From assembly GCA_021776775.1 (NCBI GenBank), contig JAJFFE010000095.1, positions 1 to 36,965 of the forward strand: a stretch of DNA of 36,965 nucleotides. Reading direction: 5' to 3'. Numbering within the stretch: the stretch's first letter is position 1; each line of letters starts with the position of its first letter. A model generated the notes under the pieces. It was given only the letters and a program-made list of their open reading frames with translations, searched no databases and was not told the origin of the DNA. Positions 1-8,800 of this stretch are shown in pieces. The DNA is from Planctomycetota bacterium (GTDB lineage: Bacteria > Planctomycetota > UBA8108 > UBA1146 > JAJFFE01). Both the position numbers and the translations under genes were made by a program.

Positions 1-2
1 GG

Positions 3-287
3 TGCGCGGCGGTCTTCGACGGAATCTCACCATTCGTAATCCTCAACGAATCCACCAATTCGCCTGCGAATTCCGAACGGCAATCTTCCGCCGAACTCCA
101 CCACTCACCGCACCTGCACTTTCCGGCCGCACCTCTAGAGCGAATCTTGGAACCGTTCTACACCACGAAAGCGAGCGGCCTCGGTCTCGGTCTGGCGATC
201 TTTCGCTCCGTGGTCGAAGCGCACGGCGGCAGCATCGCGGTCGAGCGCACGACAACGGACGGGCTCCGCGTCGACTTCACGCTGTAG
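3..287 (+). CDS. Sensor histidine kinase, C-terminal end (partial, 5' end outside window)
   Basis: No start codon is inside the window; the frame is open from base 3 and ends at TAG 285-287. The last ~45 residues match the end of a GHKL/HATPase_c domain: an F-box-like LEPFYTTK, a G2-box-like GLGLGLAI, then [12 protein letters not shown] and a short terminal strand. This part of the domain binds ATP in two-component kinases, which autophosphorylate a His and pass phosphate to a response regulator. The usual N-terminal DNGPGI-type G1 box should lie about 12-17 residues before EPFYTTK. Instead there is a Ser/His/Pro-rich stretch ([15 protein letters not shown]). The lid may be divergent, carry an insertion, or be degenerate. 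Identification as a kinase end is firm; activity is not. Confidence 0.8.
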   Translation, partial: CAAVFDGISPFVILNESTNSPANSERQSSAELHHSPHLHFPAAPLERILEPFYTTKASGLGLGLAIFRSVVEAHGGSIAVERTTTDGLRVDFTL

Positions 288-327
288 CCGGCACGGTCGT
301 CGAAACGAGTCGGGACCCACTCGCGAG

Positions 328-990
328 CTACTCCGGCGCCTTCAACTTAGTCAGCACCCGCAGGATGATCCGCACGTTGTCGCCGACGAAGGCCGGATCC
401 GGGTGTCGCCACGAGACACCGTATTCCTGCCGGTCGATGACGAACTCAGCCGCCAATCCCATCATCACCTTGCCCGACTCGCTCACGTGCTGCCCGGTCA
501 CGCGAAACGGGAGATCGATCGCCCGGGTCTTCCCGCGCATGGTGAGATCGCCCTTGGCAAGAAATCCGTCTTTACGGGCCGTGATCGATCGGCTTCGAAA
601 CTCAATGGTCGGATGGTTTTTGGCGTCGAAGAAGTCAGCGCTGAGCAAGTGCTGGTCTCGATCGGGAATTCCAGTATCGATGCTGGCGACTTGAATCGTG
701 GCGCGAAGCGCGGAGTCCGAGAACTTTCCGTCCTTCTCGATCCAATCAACCTCAACATCGAACTTCGAGAATTTCCCCGTGACCTCGGACATTCCCCCGA
801 GAATCGGAACGACGAACCCAATCGTCGAGTGATTCGTATCGATCTTCTTGTAGCGAAGAGCGCGGTCTGCGGCGATCGCGACCAAGGACAGGCACACGAC
901 AAAGGCTAACGTTCGCGCGGCACGCTTCGAAACCGCAGACTTCGATGCAACGAATTTAGACACGGATGACAACACGGATCGCAACGGCAC
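328..990 (-). CDS. YceI-like family protein, membrane-anchored or exported
   Basis: The protein has a basic N-terminus, one hydrophobic segment (about residues 25-42, signal peptide or anchor) and a complete YceI-like domain. That domain is a lipocalin-like barrel thought to bind isoprenoid-type lipids in the periplasm. Visible YceI landmarks are IDTNHSTIGF near the start, SIDTGIPDRDQHLLSADFFD, HPTIEF, GDLTMRGKTRAIDLPF and DRQEYGVSW near the end. I chose GTG at 988-990 because GAGGTGG sits 6 nt upstream. An in-frame ATG at 1284 would add 98 residues but has no ribosome site and no recognisable domain. The gene stands alone on the minus strand; its 3' end faces the histidine kinase fragment. 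The ligand is unknown. Confidence 0.88.
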   Translation of the reverse strand: MPLRSVLSSVSKFVASKSAVSKRAARTLAFVVCLSLVAIAADRALRYKKIDTNHSTIGFVVPILGGMSEVTGKFSKFDVEVDWIEKDGKFSDSALRATIQVASIDTGIPDRDQHLLSADFFDAKNHPTIEFRSRSITARKDGFLAKGDLTMRGKTRAIDLPFRVTGQHVSESGKVMMGLAAEFVIDRQEYGVSWRHPDPAFVGDNVRIILRVLTKLKAPE

Positions 991-1429
991 AGCGCCCCAC
1001 CTCACTTCGAGTAATCCCACTCGGTCGACGAGACTCGATAGTGTGGTGGTAGCCCGGGTCCAGTGCAACGCGATCGCCGGCCATGATCCTTCACGAAACA
1101 GAGGGGGCGCGTACGGGGAATCGTATTTCGAGCCAGCGAGCGAGTCCGCCGTGAGATCCACCCCACGACCGAACAGCGGCGCCGCGATCCACCCCGCCAC
1201 GAACGGCAGGGCAACGGTCGAAGACAGAGGGCCGGTGTCGGCACGCGTCGTCGCTCTCGACGCCCCCCCGGCCAGAGAAGCCATGGCCGGACAATCGGGC
1301 TCTTGTCAGCCAAAAAAGGCTCAAAAATCCCCGGCGATTGGGCCGATCACACGACTACGGCCGCGCTCGAACATCCGATACACTATCGAGTTCACGCCCA
1401 ACCCACGAATCACACGTTTCGGAGCAGAC
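991..1429. other. Intergenic region between divergent YceI-like and lipoprotein genes
   Basis: This stretch of 439 bases separates two divergent genes and probably holds both promoters. Reading frames are open on both strands but give low-complexity Arg/Ser/Pro-rich translations without ribosome sites. The minus-strand one would be an N-terminal extension of the YceI-like gene. I could not identify a convincing -35/-10 pair or a terminator. Confidence 0.5.
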
Positions 1430-2365
1430 ATGAATCGACGAGCACGGATCACTTTGGCGCTGACCCTGACTCTCGTCGTGAGTTCTTGTGGACCGACGGC
1501 TGCACCGACGCACGATCGCAAGCCAGACTCGACCTCCGAAAGCACTACGGCTGGCTCCCAGGCGGCCGATACTCACTCGACCGAAGGCGAGTCCGCAGTT
1601 CCAACCAAAGCGATCGAGGCCGCTATGCGAGCGGCGAACACGCGTAGCTCATCGCCCGCCGCCACCTCTCGCGCCGCAGCACCCCCTCCGACCGCGGTCG
1701 GGCGATCGAACCCCGATGGATTCGTCGGTTCCGTGACCGAAACGCTGGACGCGTCGAGTTACACGTACGTCCACGTCACCGACGGCAACAAGTCCGCGTG
1801 GGCCGCCTCGCTCAAGTTCAAGGTACAGGTCGGGGACCAAGTCTTGATCCCTCGAACCACGCCGATGCTCAACTTCCACAGCAGCACACTCAACCGAACC
1901 TTCGAGGTCATCTATTTCTGTGACTCGATTCAGGTCGCGGCCCGACCCGAAGGCGCTGGCCCCGAAGGCGCCGCCCCTGACGGCGCGACCGCGGCGCACG
2001 ACGCAACCGTGGCGCCCACGTCGCCTAGCGCACCCCCCGTGGCAGTCGGCGTGACCGCGGTTGCCGGCGGCTTGACGGTGGCTGAAGTTCACGCCCAGCC
2101 TCGGTCCAAAGCGGGACAGCAGATCACCGTGCGCGGGAGGGTCGTCAAGTACAACCAAGCGATCCTCGGCCGCAACTGGATCCACATTCAGGACGGGAGC
2201 GGCGGTCCCGGCACCAACGACATCACAGTCACAACGTCGCAGTCGGCCGCGATCGGCGCTACGGTCACCATTCGCGGGACCCTGGCGTTCGACAAAGATT
2301 TTGGGGCCGGATATCGCTACCCCATCATTATCGAGCAGGCGACGGTCACGAGCGACTCGCCGTAA
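1430..2365 (+). CDS. Lipoprotein with two OB-like domains (NrfJ-like and nucleic-acid-binding OB-like)
   Basis: The 311-residue product starts at ATG 1430 with GGAG 5 nt upstream. It has a lipoprotein signal ending VSSC (Cys20), then a long Ser/Thr/Ala/Pro-rich linker. Domain 1 (about 97-168: GSVTETLDASSYTYVHV, WAASLKFKVQVGDQV, FHSSTLNRTFEVIYF) resembles small NrfJ-like proteins found with cytochrome or thiol-redox systems in delta-proteobacteria. Domain 2 (about 215-310: AGQQITVRGRVVKYN, NWIHIQDGSG, IGATVTIRGTLAFDKDFGAGY) has the strand pattern of an OB fold. An Ala/Pro-rich linker separates them. The likely location is a membrane-tethered periplasmic or surface position. The ligand and role are unknown; similarity is by pattern memory, not by search. 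Confidence 0.85.
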   Translation: MNRRARITLALTLTLVVSSCGPTAAPTHDRKPDSTSESTTAGSQAADTHSTEGESAVPTKAIEAAMRAANTRSSSPAATSRAAAPPPTAVGRSNPDGFVGSVTETLDASSYTYVHVTDGNKSAWAASLKFKVQVGDQVLIPRTTPMLNFHSSTLNRTFEVIYFCDSIQVAARPEGAGPEGAAPDGATAAHDATVAPTSPSAPPVAVGVTAVAGGLTVAEVHAQPRSKAGQQITVRGRVVKYNQAILGRNWIHIQDGSGGPGTNDITVTTSQSAAIGATVTIRGTLAFDKDFGAGYRYPIIIEQATVTSDSP

Positions 2366-2427
2366 CGGCAACGCCAAGAGCCTTCTATGAAACCGAGAAA
2401 TCTGTCCCCTACGGCGAAGCTCCGATA

Positions 2428-2463
2428 AGGCGGGATTCCGTACATAGGCAGTTCAGCCCGCCT
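2428..2463 (+). other. Possible stem-loop upstream of the pseudopilin gene
   Basis: AGGCGGG (2428-2434) can pair with CCCGCCT (2457-2463), a 7-bp GC-rich stem with a 22-nt loop. It lies in the 148-base gap between the OB lipoprotein stop and the pseudopilin start. No T-tract follows, so it is not a standard terminator. It may be a leader structure or chance in GC-rich DNA. Confidence 0.25.
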
Positions 2464-2513
2464 GGCCTCGCTGCCGACAAAGCATGTATCGAACTCTCTC
2501 ATTCAAGGTATCA

Positions 2514-2972
2514 ATGACCGCTCGTCAGGGATTCACCCTAATGGAACTCGTGTTGGTGATCGTGATCATCGGCGCGCTTTCCGCCATCATCATGGTTCGA
2601 TACGTCGACCACGAAAGTGCGGCGAAGACGAGCGCGGTATCGGAGATGGTCCGGGTGGTCCAGCGGCAAATCGCACGACATCACGCCGAGAACGGCAACT
2701 ACCCCGCCGATATCGATCCAGCGTGGTTTGCGGGAACACTTGAGACACCGTGGACCGAAACGAACAAGCGCACCCTGATTAGCGTCGTAACTAACAATAA
2801 GATCGTCCCGAACAACAAAGACGCTCGCCTCCGGTCGTCGAGCATTCTGGTACAACACGAAGAATGGCGCGTTCTGCGCCAGGATCCCCACCCAAGATAC
2901 CGATGCCGAGTCCGTTGCGTTGTTCAACCGAGTCAACGGCACGTCCATTACGGGCTTGGACGGGGACGATGA
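2514..2972 (+). CDS. Type II secretion/type IV pilin-like pseudopilin, probably frameshifted near 2820-2848
   Basis: The start at ATG 2514 has AAGG 5 nt upstream. A class III signal peptide is clear: MTARQG followed by FTLMELVLVIVIIGALSAII, cut after Gly6 by prepilin peptidase, with Glu at +5 as in GspG-type pseudopilins. The helix continues to the family-typical HHAENGNYPADID. The annotated frame stops at 2972 with an Arg/His-rich tail unlike any pilin. Reading from about 2840 in the next frame gives WYNTKNGAFCARIPTQDTD and runs to TAA 2977-2979, which is the expected pseudopilin C-terminus (WYN...NGAFCARI). One extra base or two missing bases between about 2820 and 2848 explains this. It is either a real inactivating mutation or an assembly error. 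The gene stands alone, without other gsp/pil genes. Confidence 0.85.
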   Translation: MTARQGFTLMELVLVIVIIGALSAIIMVRYVDHESAAKTSAVSEMVRVVQRQIARHHAENGNYPADIDPAWFAGTLETPWTETNKRTLISVVTNNKIVPNNKDARLRSSSILVQHEEWRVLRQDPHPRYRCRVRCVVQPSQRHVHYGLGRGR

Positions 2973-2979
2973 CGACTAA

Positions 2980-3341
2980 CGCCGCCGCTGACCGCATGAA
3001 CGCTGGCCAGCGATAGCATCCGCAGAGCGCAAACGATGCGGCCGGACCATGCGAATCCGCCAACCTACAGACTGACGACGCGGTCGATCGCTCCCGCGCA
3101 CGAGTCGCAACTCGCGCAGCCGAATCCCATGGCTCGACTCGGGTCCACACGAGGGAAGCGTGCAGGGGGCTCGGCGCCGCATGTTCTCGGAACACCGCGG
3201 AACGCGGAAGGAACGCGCCACCGGACCATTCCCGACAACTGGCCCGTCAGAATGACCGCCCGGGTAGCCGACAAACGATGAAAGAGAACTCTGCGACACC
3301 GCATCGCAAGAACGTCGGACAACAGCGAAAGGGCAGCGGCC
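2980..3341. other. Intergenic region, no supported gene
   Basis: These 362 bases lie between the pseudopilin and the DUF4384-like gene. Short open frames exist on both strands but give Arg/Ser/Pro-rich translations typical of GC-rich shadow frames and have no ribosome sites. The promoter of the downstream gene is presumably here. I see no terminator, repeat or RNA gene. Confidence 0.45.
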
Positions 3342-4316
3342 ATGTCGGGTGCTGAACCAAAGGACGGCGACGCCGCGCCGGTCGATCTCGAGAGCCTCAT
3401 CCTGGAGTTGACGGAAGAGGTCATGAACGAGATCGAATCGACCGCGGAACCGAAGTCGCCGGACCGCGCGTCGACGGACGGCGCGCTTGCGAAAGCACCG
3501 TCGCGCCGCGATGGTTTGGACGCCGCCGCCACGGCAACGGTTGTGAAGCCCCGCTCCTCGCCTAAAGTCGAAGACGACTCGCTCTCGAAGTCAACGACGC
3601 GGGAGAGCCAGCTGACCGGTCTGTCGTGGAGTAACGGCGCTGCGGACGTCGCGACGGGTCCGCCTTCACGGCGAACGTCGTCGAAGCGAGCGCTACTGTT
3701 CGTGACCTTCCTATTGATCGGTGGTGCGGCGACCGGTGTGGTCATGACCCAGAACGAAAGCGTGTCCGACTACACGGTGAGCGCCTCGTTCCACGCCGTG
3801 CAGGGGACCGAGTCCGTTTCCTTGAATCACGGCGCGGCACTCTCCCCTGAGAGTTCCCTGCAACTGTCGATCGATGTGAGTCACCCGTTGCACGCTTACG
3901 TCGTCGACGTCGATGCAACGTCCGGAAAGCCGTCTCTTCTCTTTCCGCACGCGTACCTCGAGACGTCGAACCCACTCGCGCTGGGAACGAGCCATCTGCC
4001 CGGACGGGACAGCTACGGCGATCGCTACGTCTGGAGTGGAAATCCCAACGGCGGCCCACAGTCACTCGTCGTGATCACCGCTTCGACCGAGCTGCCGTGG
4101 ATCTCGCGTCTGTGCTCGCAACCCGACGAAGCGAGTAGCGCCGAGTTTGCGCGGCAGGTGACACAGCTACTCCCAGGGGGCCGCGGCAACGACGCGCGCC
4201 CACTGGTCGAGCAGCTGCCCAAATTCTCGGCCGGTCCGACCGAGAGCCACCAGGGCACGACCGTCCACGGCTTCGAGTTCATCGCGCCGGAGAAGGTGAG
4301 ACGACCGAAACGGTAA
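3342..4316 (+). CDS. Membrane-anchored protein with DUF4384-like extracytoplasmic domain
   Basis: The 324-residue product starts at ATG 3342, with AAAGGG 8 nt upstream. Residues 1-115 are hydrophilic, Ser/Asp/Glu-rich and probably cytoplasmic; they include an acidic helix (LESLILELTEEVMNEIE, about 16-32). A single TM helix follows (about 117-134). The C-terminal domain (about 145-310) has the layout of DUF4384: a strand in which 'gaALSPESSLQLSIDVS' precedes HAYVVDVDATSG, then LLFPHAYLETSNPL and QSLVVITAS. In other bacteria DUF4384 domains sit beside caspase-like or Ser/Thr kinase signalling domains. The pattern of cytoplasmic acidic helix, TM and outer domain could suit a signal transducer such as an anti-sigma-like protein, but no such domain is recognisable. 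Function unknown; the domain call is moderate. Confidence 0.75.
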   Translation: MSGAEPKDGDAAPVDLESLILELTEEVMNEIESTAEPKSPDRASTDGALAKAPSRRDGLDAAATATVVKPRSSPKVEDDSLSKSTTRESQLTGLSWSNGAADVATGPPSRRTSSKRALLFVTFLLIGGAATGVVMTQNESVSDYTVSASFHAVQGTESVSLNHGAALSPESSLQLSIDVSHPLHAYVVDVDATSGKPSLLFPHAYLETSNPLALGTSHLPGRDSYGDRYVWSGNPNGGPQSLVVITASTELPWISRLCSQPDEASSAEFARQVTQLLPGGRGNDARPLVEQLPKFSAGPTESHQGTTVHGFEFIAPEKVRRPKR

Positions 4317-4347
4317 GCCGAGGCCGTTGCGCCGGCGCGCACATTGG

Positions 4348-4740
4348 CTAAAGCACCGCTTCCAGGCATTCACGAATCTGCGTATCGCGCACAGTTCCCT
4401 TGACGCCCATTGAGAAGACCCCGCGGACGCACAGCACGCCGTCGGTACAGTCCACGTCCCTCTCGTCTGGATCCGTCACATGCTCGATGACGACCTTCTT
4501 GACCGTCTGCTGAATCGCCTCCTTGCCGATCGCATCTCGACCGATCACTCGCAGCGCCATGGCCACCTGCTGCGGGCCGTTGTGCTCGAGCCACTCGATG
4601 GACTTGGGGTCTCCTGCAAACGTCGCCCAGTTGATCTCATAGTGGACCTCCCCCCCGGATAACTCCTCGAGCTCCTGATTACGCTTCGGCAGCCAACTCG
4701 ATTCTGCGCTCTGTACAGCGCGCTTCTCAGCAAGTCCCAT
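4348..4740 (-). CDS. Conserved small protein of unknown function
   Basis: The 130-residue soluble protein starts at ATG 4740 with AAGAG about 8 nt upstream. It is mixed alpha/beta and acidic, with no signal or TM segment. Recognisable features are an N-terminal MGLAEKRAVQS helix, HYEINWATFAGD, a central helix GPQQVAMALRVIGRDAIGKEA, and KKVVIEHVTDPDER with a Cys pair in CTDGVLCVRG. I recall similar 'MGL-EKR' proteins of this size in myxobacteria and planctomycetes without assigned function, but I cannot name a Pfam family. Its 3' end faces that of the DUF4384-like gene, 31 nt away. Confidence 0.75.
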   Translation of the reverse strand: MGLAEKRAVQSAESSWLPKRNQELEELSGGEVHYEINWATFAGDPKSIEWLEHNGPQQVAMALRVIGRDAIGKEAIQQTVKKVVIEHVTDPDERDVDCTDGVLCVRGVFSMGVKGTVRDTQIRECLEAVL

Positions 4741-4965
4741 TTGGTTCTCTTTCGGCAGGGTCGGATGATCCTCGACTAACGCGCTGCGGCGAAACGGCCC
4801 GCGCTACGGACTCAAGCCGTCGTTCGAACCGGGGCCGGGTCATTCATTCGAGGGAGCGGGCTAGACGGATACCGTCGCCCGGTCGAGAATCCCCCCGGTC
4901 GTGGAGTCCGACGTTGCTGACTCCCCGACACTGAGTCCCGCTGTCACGCCCCACCGGAGGCCCCT

Positions 4966-5742
4966 TTGAAAATTCTTGTCGCCGCTTCGCTCCTCAGTTG
5001 CGCACTCGCGGGTTGCACTACCGCCGAGCGGGTGCAGTCTCACGCGACGCTCGCCACCTCCTGGAAGCACGTCACTCTGTACCAATCCAACGAGCAGTTT
5101 GCCTACGCGACGAGCGCCGGTGCGGCGGACGAGCTCAACGAATTGGCCGCTTCCGTCGCTCTCGACTTCAAGAGGCTCACCGCCACCGAACCCGCCACCC
5201 TCATCATGATCGCACGAGACGTCGAGGACCCGCCGTTCCTCGACGACTTCCAGGCTGAGTTCACCTGGTTGGTGAATGAAAGCGCCGCCGTCTTCGGCCA
5301 AGCGGTCGATGCAAAATCGGAGTTCAACACCGTGGTGCAGCAGATGACCAGTCAAGGCGTCGACCCGGCGATCGGAGCGGGTATCCGCCCGTTCATCATT
5401 CGCACCTCGGCTCTGTCCGAATCCGCTGAAGGCGAGCAGGGCGCCGAAAGTTCGGCCCCAACCGGTTCGCCGTACGCGGCCATCTTGCCGACCACGGATT
5501 ATCTCGACGCGGCGATCGAAGCGATGATGGCCGCGAGCATGAAGCGAGAGCGTGTCACCTGGGCGCAACGGCTACTACTCGCTCCCATGATGCCCAGCAT
5601 GAAGAGCAAGATGCGCCGCACCATGCTCGGCGTTTGCCGCGCCACCCTGTTTTCGTCGCACGCGAAGGCGCAAGGTTGGACCGATGAAGAGAGTCGCAAG
5701 CATGTCGATGCCTACGTCGAACAACTCGGCCTCGGAAAATAG
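4966..5742 (+). CDS. Lipoprotein of unknown function
   Basis: The start is TTG at 4966-4968, set by GGAGG at 4956-4960 (5-nt spacing). The lipoprotein signal ends LAGC with Cys17. The 258-residue product is mostly helical, with an Ala-rich N-terminal half (ADELNELAASVALDFKRL), a central DDFQAEFTWLVNESAAVFGQAVDAKSEF and a basic, Met-rich C-terminal part (MMPSMKSKMRRTMLGVC). I do not recognise the family. It ends 63 nt before the kinase-FGE gene on the same strand, so the two may be co-transcribed and the lipoprotein could be a partner on the outer face. That is inference from position only. Confidence 0.82.
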   Translation: MKILVAASLLSCALAGCTTAERVQSHATLATSWKHVTLYQSNEQFAYATSAGAADELNELAASVALDFKRLTATEPATLIMIARDVEDPPFLDDFQAEFTWLVNESAAVFGQAVDAKSEFNTVVQQMTSQGVDPAIGAGIRPFIIRTSALSESAEGEQGAESSAPTGSPYAAILPTTDYLDAAIEAMMAASMKRERVTWAQRLLLAPMMPSMKSKMRRTMLGVCRATLFSSHAKAQGWTDEESRKHVDAYVEQLGLGK

Positions 5743-5805
5743 CGACGGGTAGGGATTCACAGCGGTGAACCGATGCATCCGAAGCCGCCACCCCGAGGGG
5801 GTCGC

Positions 5806-8800
5806 GTGAGCACGGAGAAATTCCACCAAGCAAAAGCGATCGTGGCGAGGCTGCTCGGCGTCGACGACGAGGAACGCCCGTCGGTCCTCGATCGAACGTG
5901 CGGTGGCGATCAAGAACTTCGTGCAGAAGTGGTCGCGCTCCTCACAGAGCTCGAGCGGCCCGATCCGTTTCTCGAGAGCGTGATGTTGGATGAGACGCTT
6001 CCCGCGCCGGCGGTCCGGCGGCGAGGCTTCTTGCCCAATCAAGAAGAGCCGGTCCCCACGCACATCGGCCCGTACGTCATCCTCGAGAAGATCGCCGAGG
6101 GAGGCATGGGCTCGGTCTACATTGCGGAGCAACGCGAGCCCGTCCGCCGCAAGGTGGCGCTGAAGCTCGTCAAGTGGGGGCTAGACACGAAGGAGGTTCT
6201 CGCCCGTTTCGACGCCGAACACCACGCCCTCGCGCTGATGAACCACCCGAACATTGCGCGGGTGTATGACGCCGGTGCGACAGACACGGGTCGGCCATAC
6301 TTCGCAATGGAGTACGTCCCAGGAATCCCGGTCACCGAGTTCTGCGACCGGCAACGCTTCACGTTCGAAGAGCGAATCGAACTGTTCGGGCAGGTCTGCA
6401 CTGCCGTCCAACACGCACACCAGAAGGGCGTCATCCACCGCGACCTCAAACCATCGAACATCTTGGTCATGTACCACGAGGGGCAATCGGTACCCAAAGT
6501 CATCGACTTCGGCGTCGCCAAAGCGACTCGACACCGGCTCACCGAGCGAACCGTCTACACCGAGACCGGGCAGATCATCGGGACGATCGAGTATATGAGT
6601 CCCGAACAAGCGGACCCTACCGCGCTCGACATCGATACCCGGACCGACGTCTATTCCCTCGGAGTCATCCTTTACGAATTGCTGACGGGCGCGTTGCCGT
6701 TCGACCCGCGCACCCTCCGAGAAGCCGGCTACGGGGAGATGCAGCGGATCATCCGAGACGTCGAACCTCCGAAACCGTCGACACGGTTCGGTACGTCGAC
6801 GGACAATCTCGACGCCGTCGCCAAGCAGCGCCGGCTCGACGGCCGTTCACTGATCGGACGACTCCGAGGCGATCTCGACTGGATCACCATGAAGTGCCTC
6901 GAGAAAGATCCGGCGCGACGCTACGAGACGGCGAAGGAACTCGCCGCCGACCTCGAACGGCACCTCACGGATCAACCGGTCATCGCCGGCCCCCCGAACC
7001 TGGCCTACCGCACCAAGAAGTTCGTTCGCCGCAATCGCATCGCAGTCATGACCTCGATCGTTGTTCTGGCCGGGGCGGCGCTCGGTGTGTTCCTCGGCGC
7101 AAACCCGCTCGTGTTGACTTCGGTCGTGATCGGACTGTTTCTGTTTGTGTTCGCGTTCATGCTGACGCTCCTGCAAAGCGCCAGCGCAGCGCGGCGCGGC
7201 GAAGCACGCCAGCGCGAACTCGCCGAGCGGGACCGCGGCTTGGCGCGAGAAAAAGAAGCCGAAGCGCTGCAACAGCGAGGGCACGCCGAGACCATGGAAC
7301 AATTGGCGGCCGAGCGCGCAAGCGACGCCGAGGAAGCGCTCGCCGAAGTCTTGAGACTCTCCGACATCAAGCGGCTGGCGGAACTCGAAGCGCGCGCAGA
7401 CGAACTGTGGCCAGCGCTCCCCAATCGGACGCGCGCGATGGAGCGTTGGCACACAGAAGCGCAGGAATTGAGCGCTCGTTTGCCCGAACACCGCGCGACC
7501 CTCGAGCGACTTCGAGAAGACGCGCTACCCTACACGACCGCAGAATCGCTGCACGACCGCGAGCAACAACTTGTGATGACCGACTACCGCAAGAAGACAA
7601 GGCACTACGAGAGGCTATTGTCGGAAATGGATCGGCTCGAACAGATCATCGACCCGGCACAGTCCACGGAGGGGCCTGCAACGGATGAGGAGACTGTGCG
7701 CGAGACAGAGCCGCCATCCGAGACCACGCTGCTACCCGAAACAGCGCCCCTACCCGATGGGCCCCACGTCCTCACCGACGCAGAGAAGCAGCGCAAGCTA
7801 GAGGGTCTCCAACGGCAACTCGACGAACACTCCCGCGAGATCGTGACCATCGAGCCGACCCTCGGACACCGACTCACTTGGAGGTTCGAGCAAGCTCAGG
7901 ATCAATGGCGTCACGACGTCTTGAGCGAACTGACTATCGCGCTCAAGTCTTTCCCGGAAACCATGGCGCGGATCGTACAGCGCACGGAGCTCGCTCGCCG
8001 AATCGACCGCGATACGTCGAGTTCCCCCGACGCCAAGCAGGCGTGGGCCGACGCGCAATCCGACATCGCCGAGTCGGCGGTGTACCGCGGACTCGATCTC
8101 GCACTGCAGATCGGATTGCTGCCGCTGCGACGCGATCCGCACTCCGGTTTGTGGGAGTTCTGGCACGTCGCGAGCGGAGATCGCCCCGAGTTGGATCCAT
8201 CGAGTGAAACGTCAGCTTGGCAAATCGCGGAGTCTACCGGGGTCGTGCTCATATTGGTTCCCGGCGGCACGTACACGATCGGAGCGCAGAGCGACGATCA
8301 CTGGAACCCGCACTATGATACGCACGCACGTGAAAACGAAGGACCACCCACGGAAGTCGAACTCGCGCCGTACTTCATAGGACGGTACCAGCTAACTCAA
8401 GGGCAATGGCTAAGGACCGCCGGTTCGAATCCCAGCCTTTACGGACCGCACGAGAACTTCGCCGGCAAGCAGCACGACCTACGGCACCCCGTCGAGCAGG
8501 TGAGTTGGCTCGACGCGACCGACACCTTGTCGAAGTTGGACCTGGAGCTGCCGACCGAAGCGCAGTGGGAAGTCGCGGCTCGAGGCAACACGACGACACC
8601 ATGGTGGACCGGCGCCGAACCGGAGAGCTTGGCCGGCGCCGCCAACCTCGCCGATCGATTCGCACAACGAAACGGCGCCCCCGGCTGGTCCTGCGAAGAG
8701 TGGTTGGACGACGGCTACGTCGTCCACGCGCCGGTAGGACAGTTCCGCGCGAACCCCTTCGGACTGCACGATGTCCATGGCAACGTTTGGGAGTGGTGCC

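Noticed and set aside
2..694. Long plus-strand open frame at the left edge
   Set aside because: Its translation is Arg/Ser-rich and shadows the histidine kinase end and the YceI-like gene on the other strand. The real frame at 3-287 has kinase motifs.
991..1284. 98-residue N-terminal extension of the YceI-like protein
   Set aside because: No ribosome site at ATG 1284 and no domain; GTG 990 has GAGGTGG 6 nt upstream.
8422..8432. tRNA T-loop sequence GGTTCGAATCC
   Set aside because: It is in frame inside the FGE domain, and there are no acceptor, D or anticodon arms around it.
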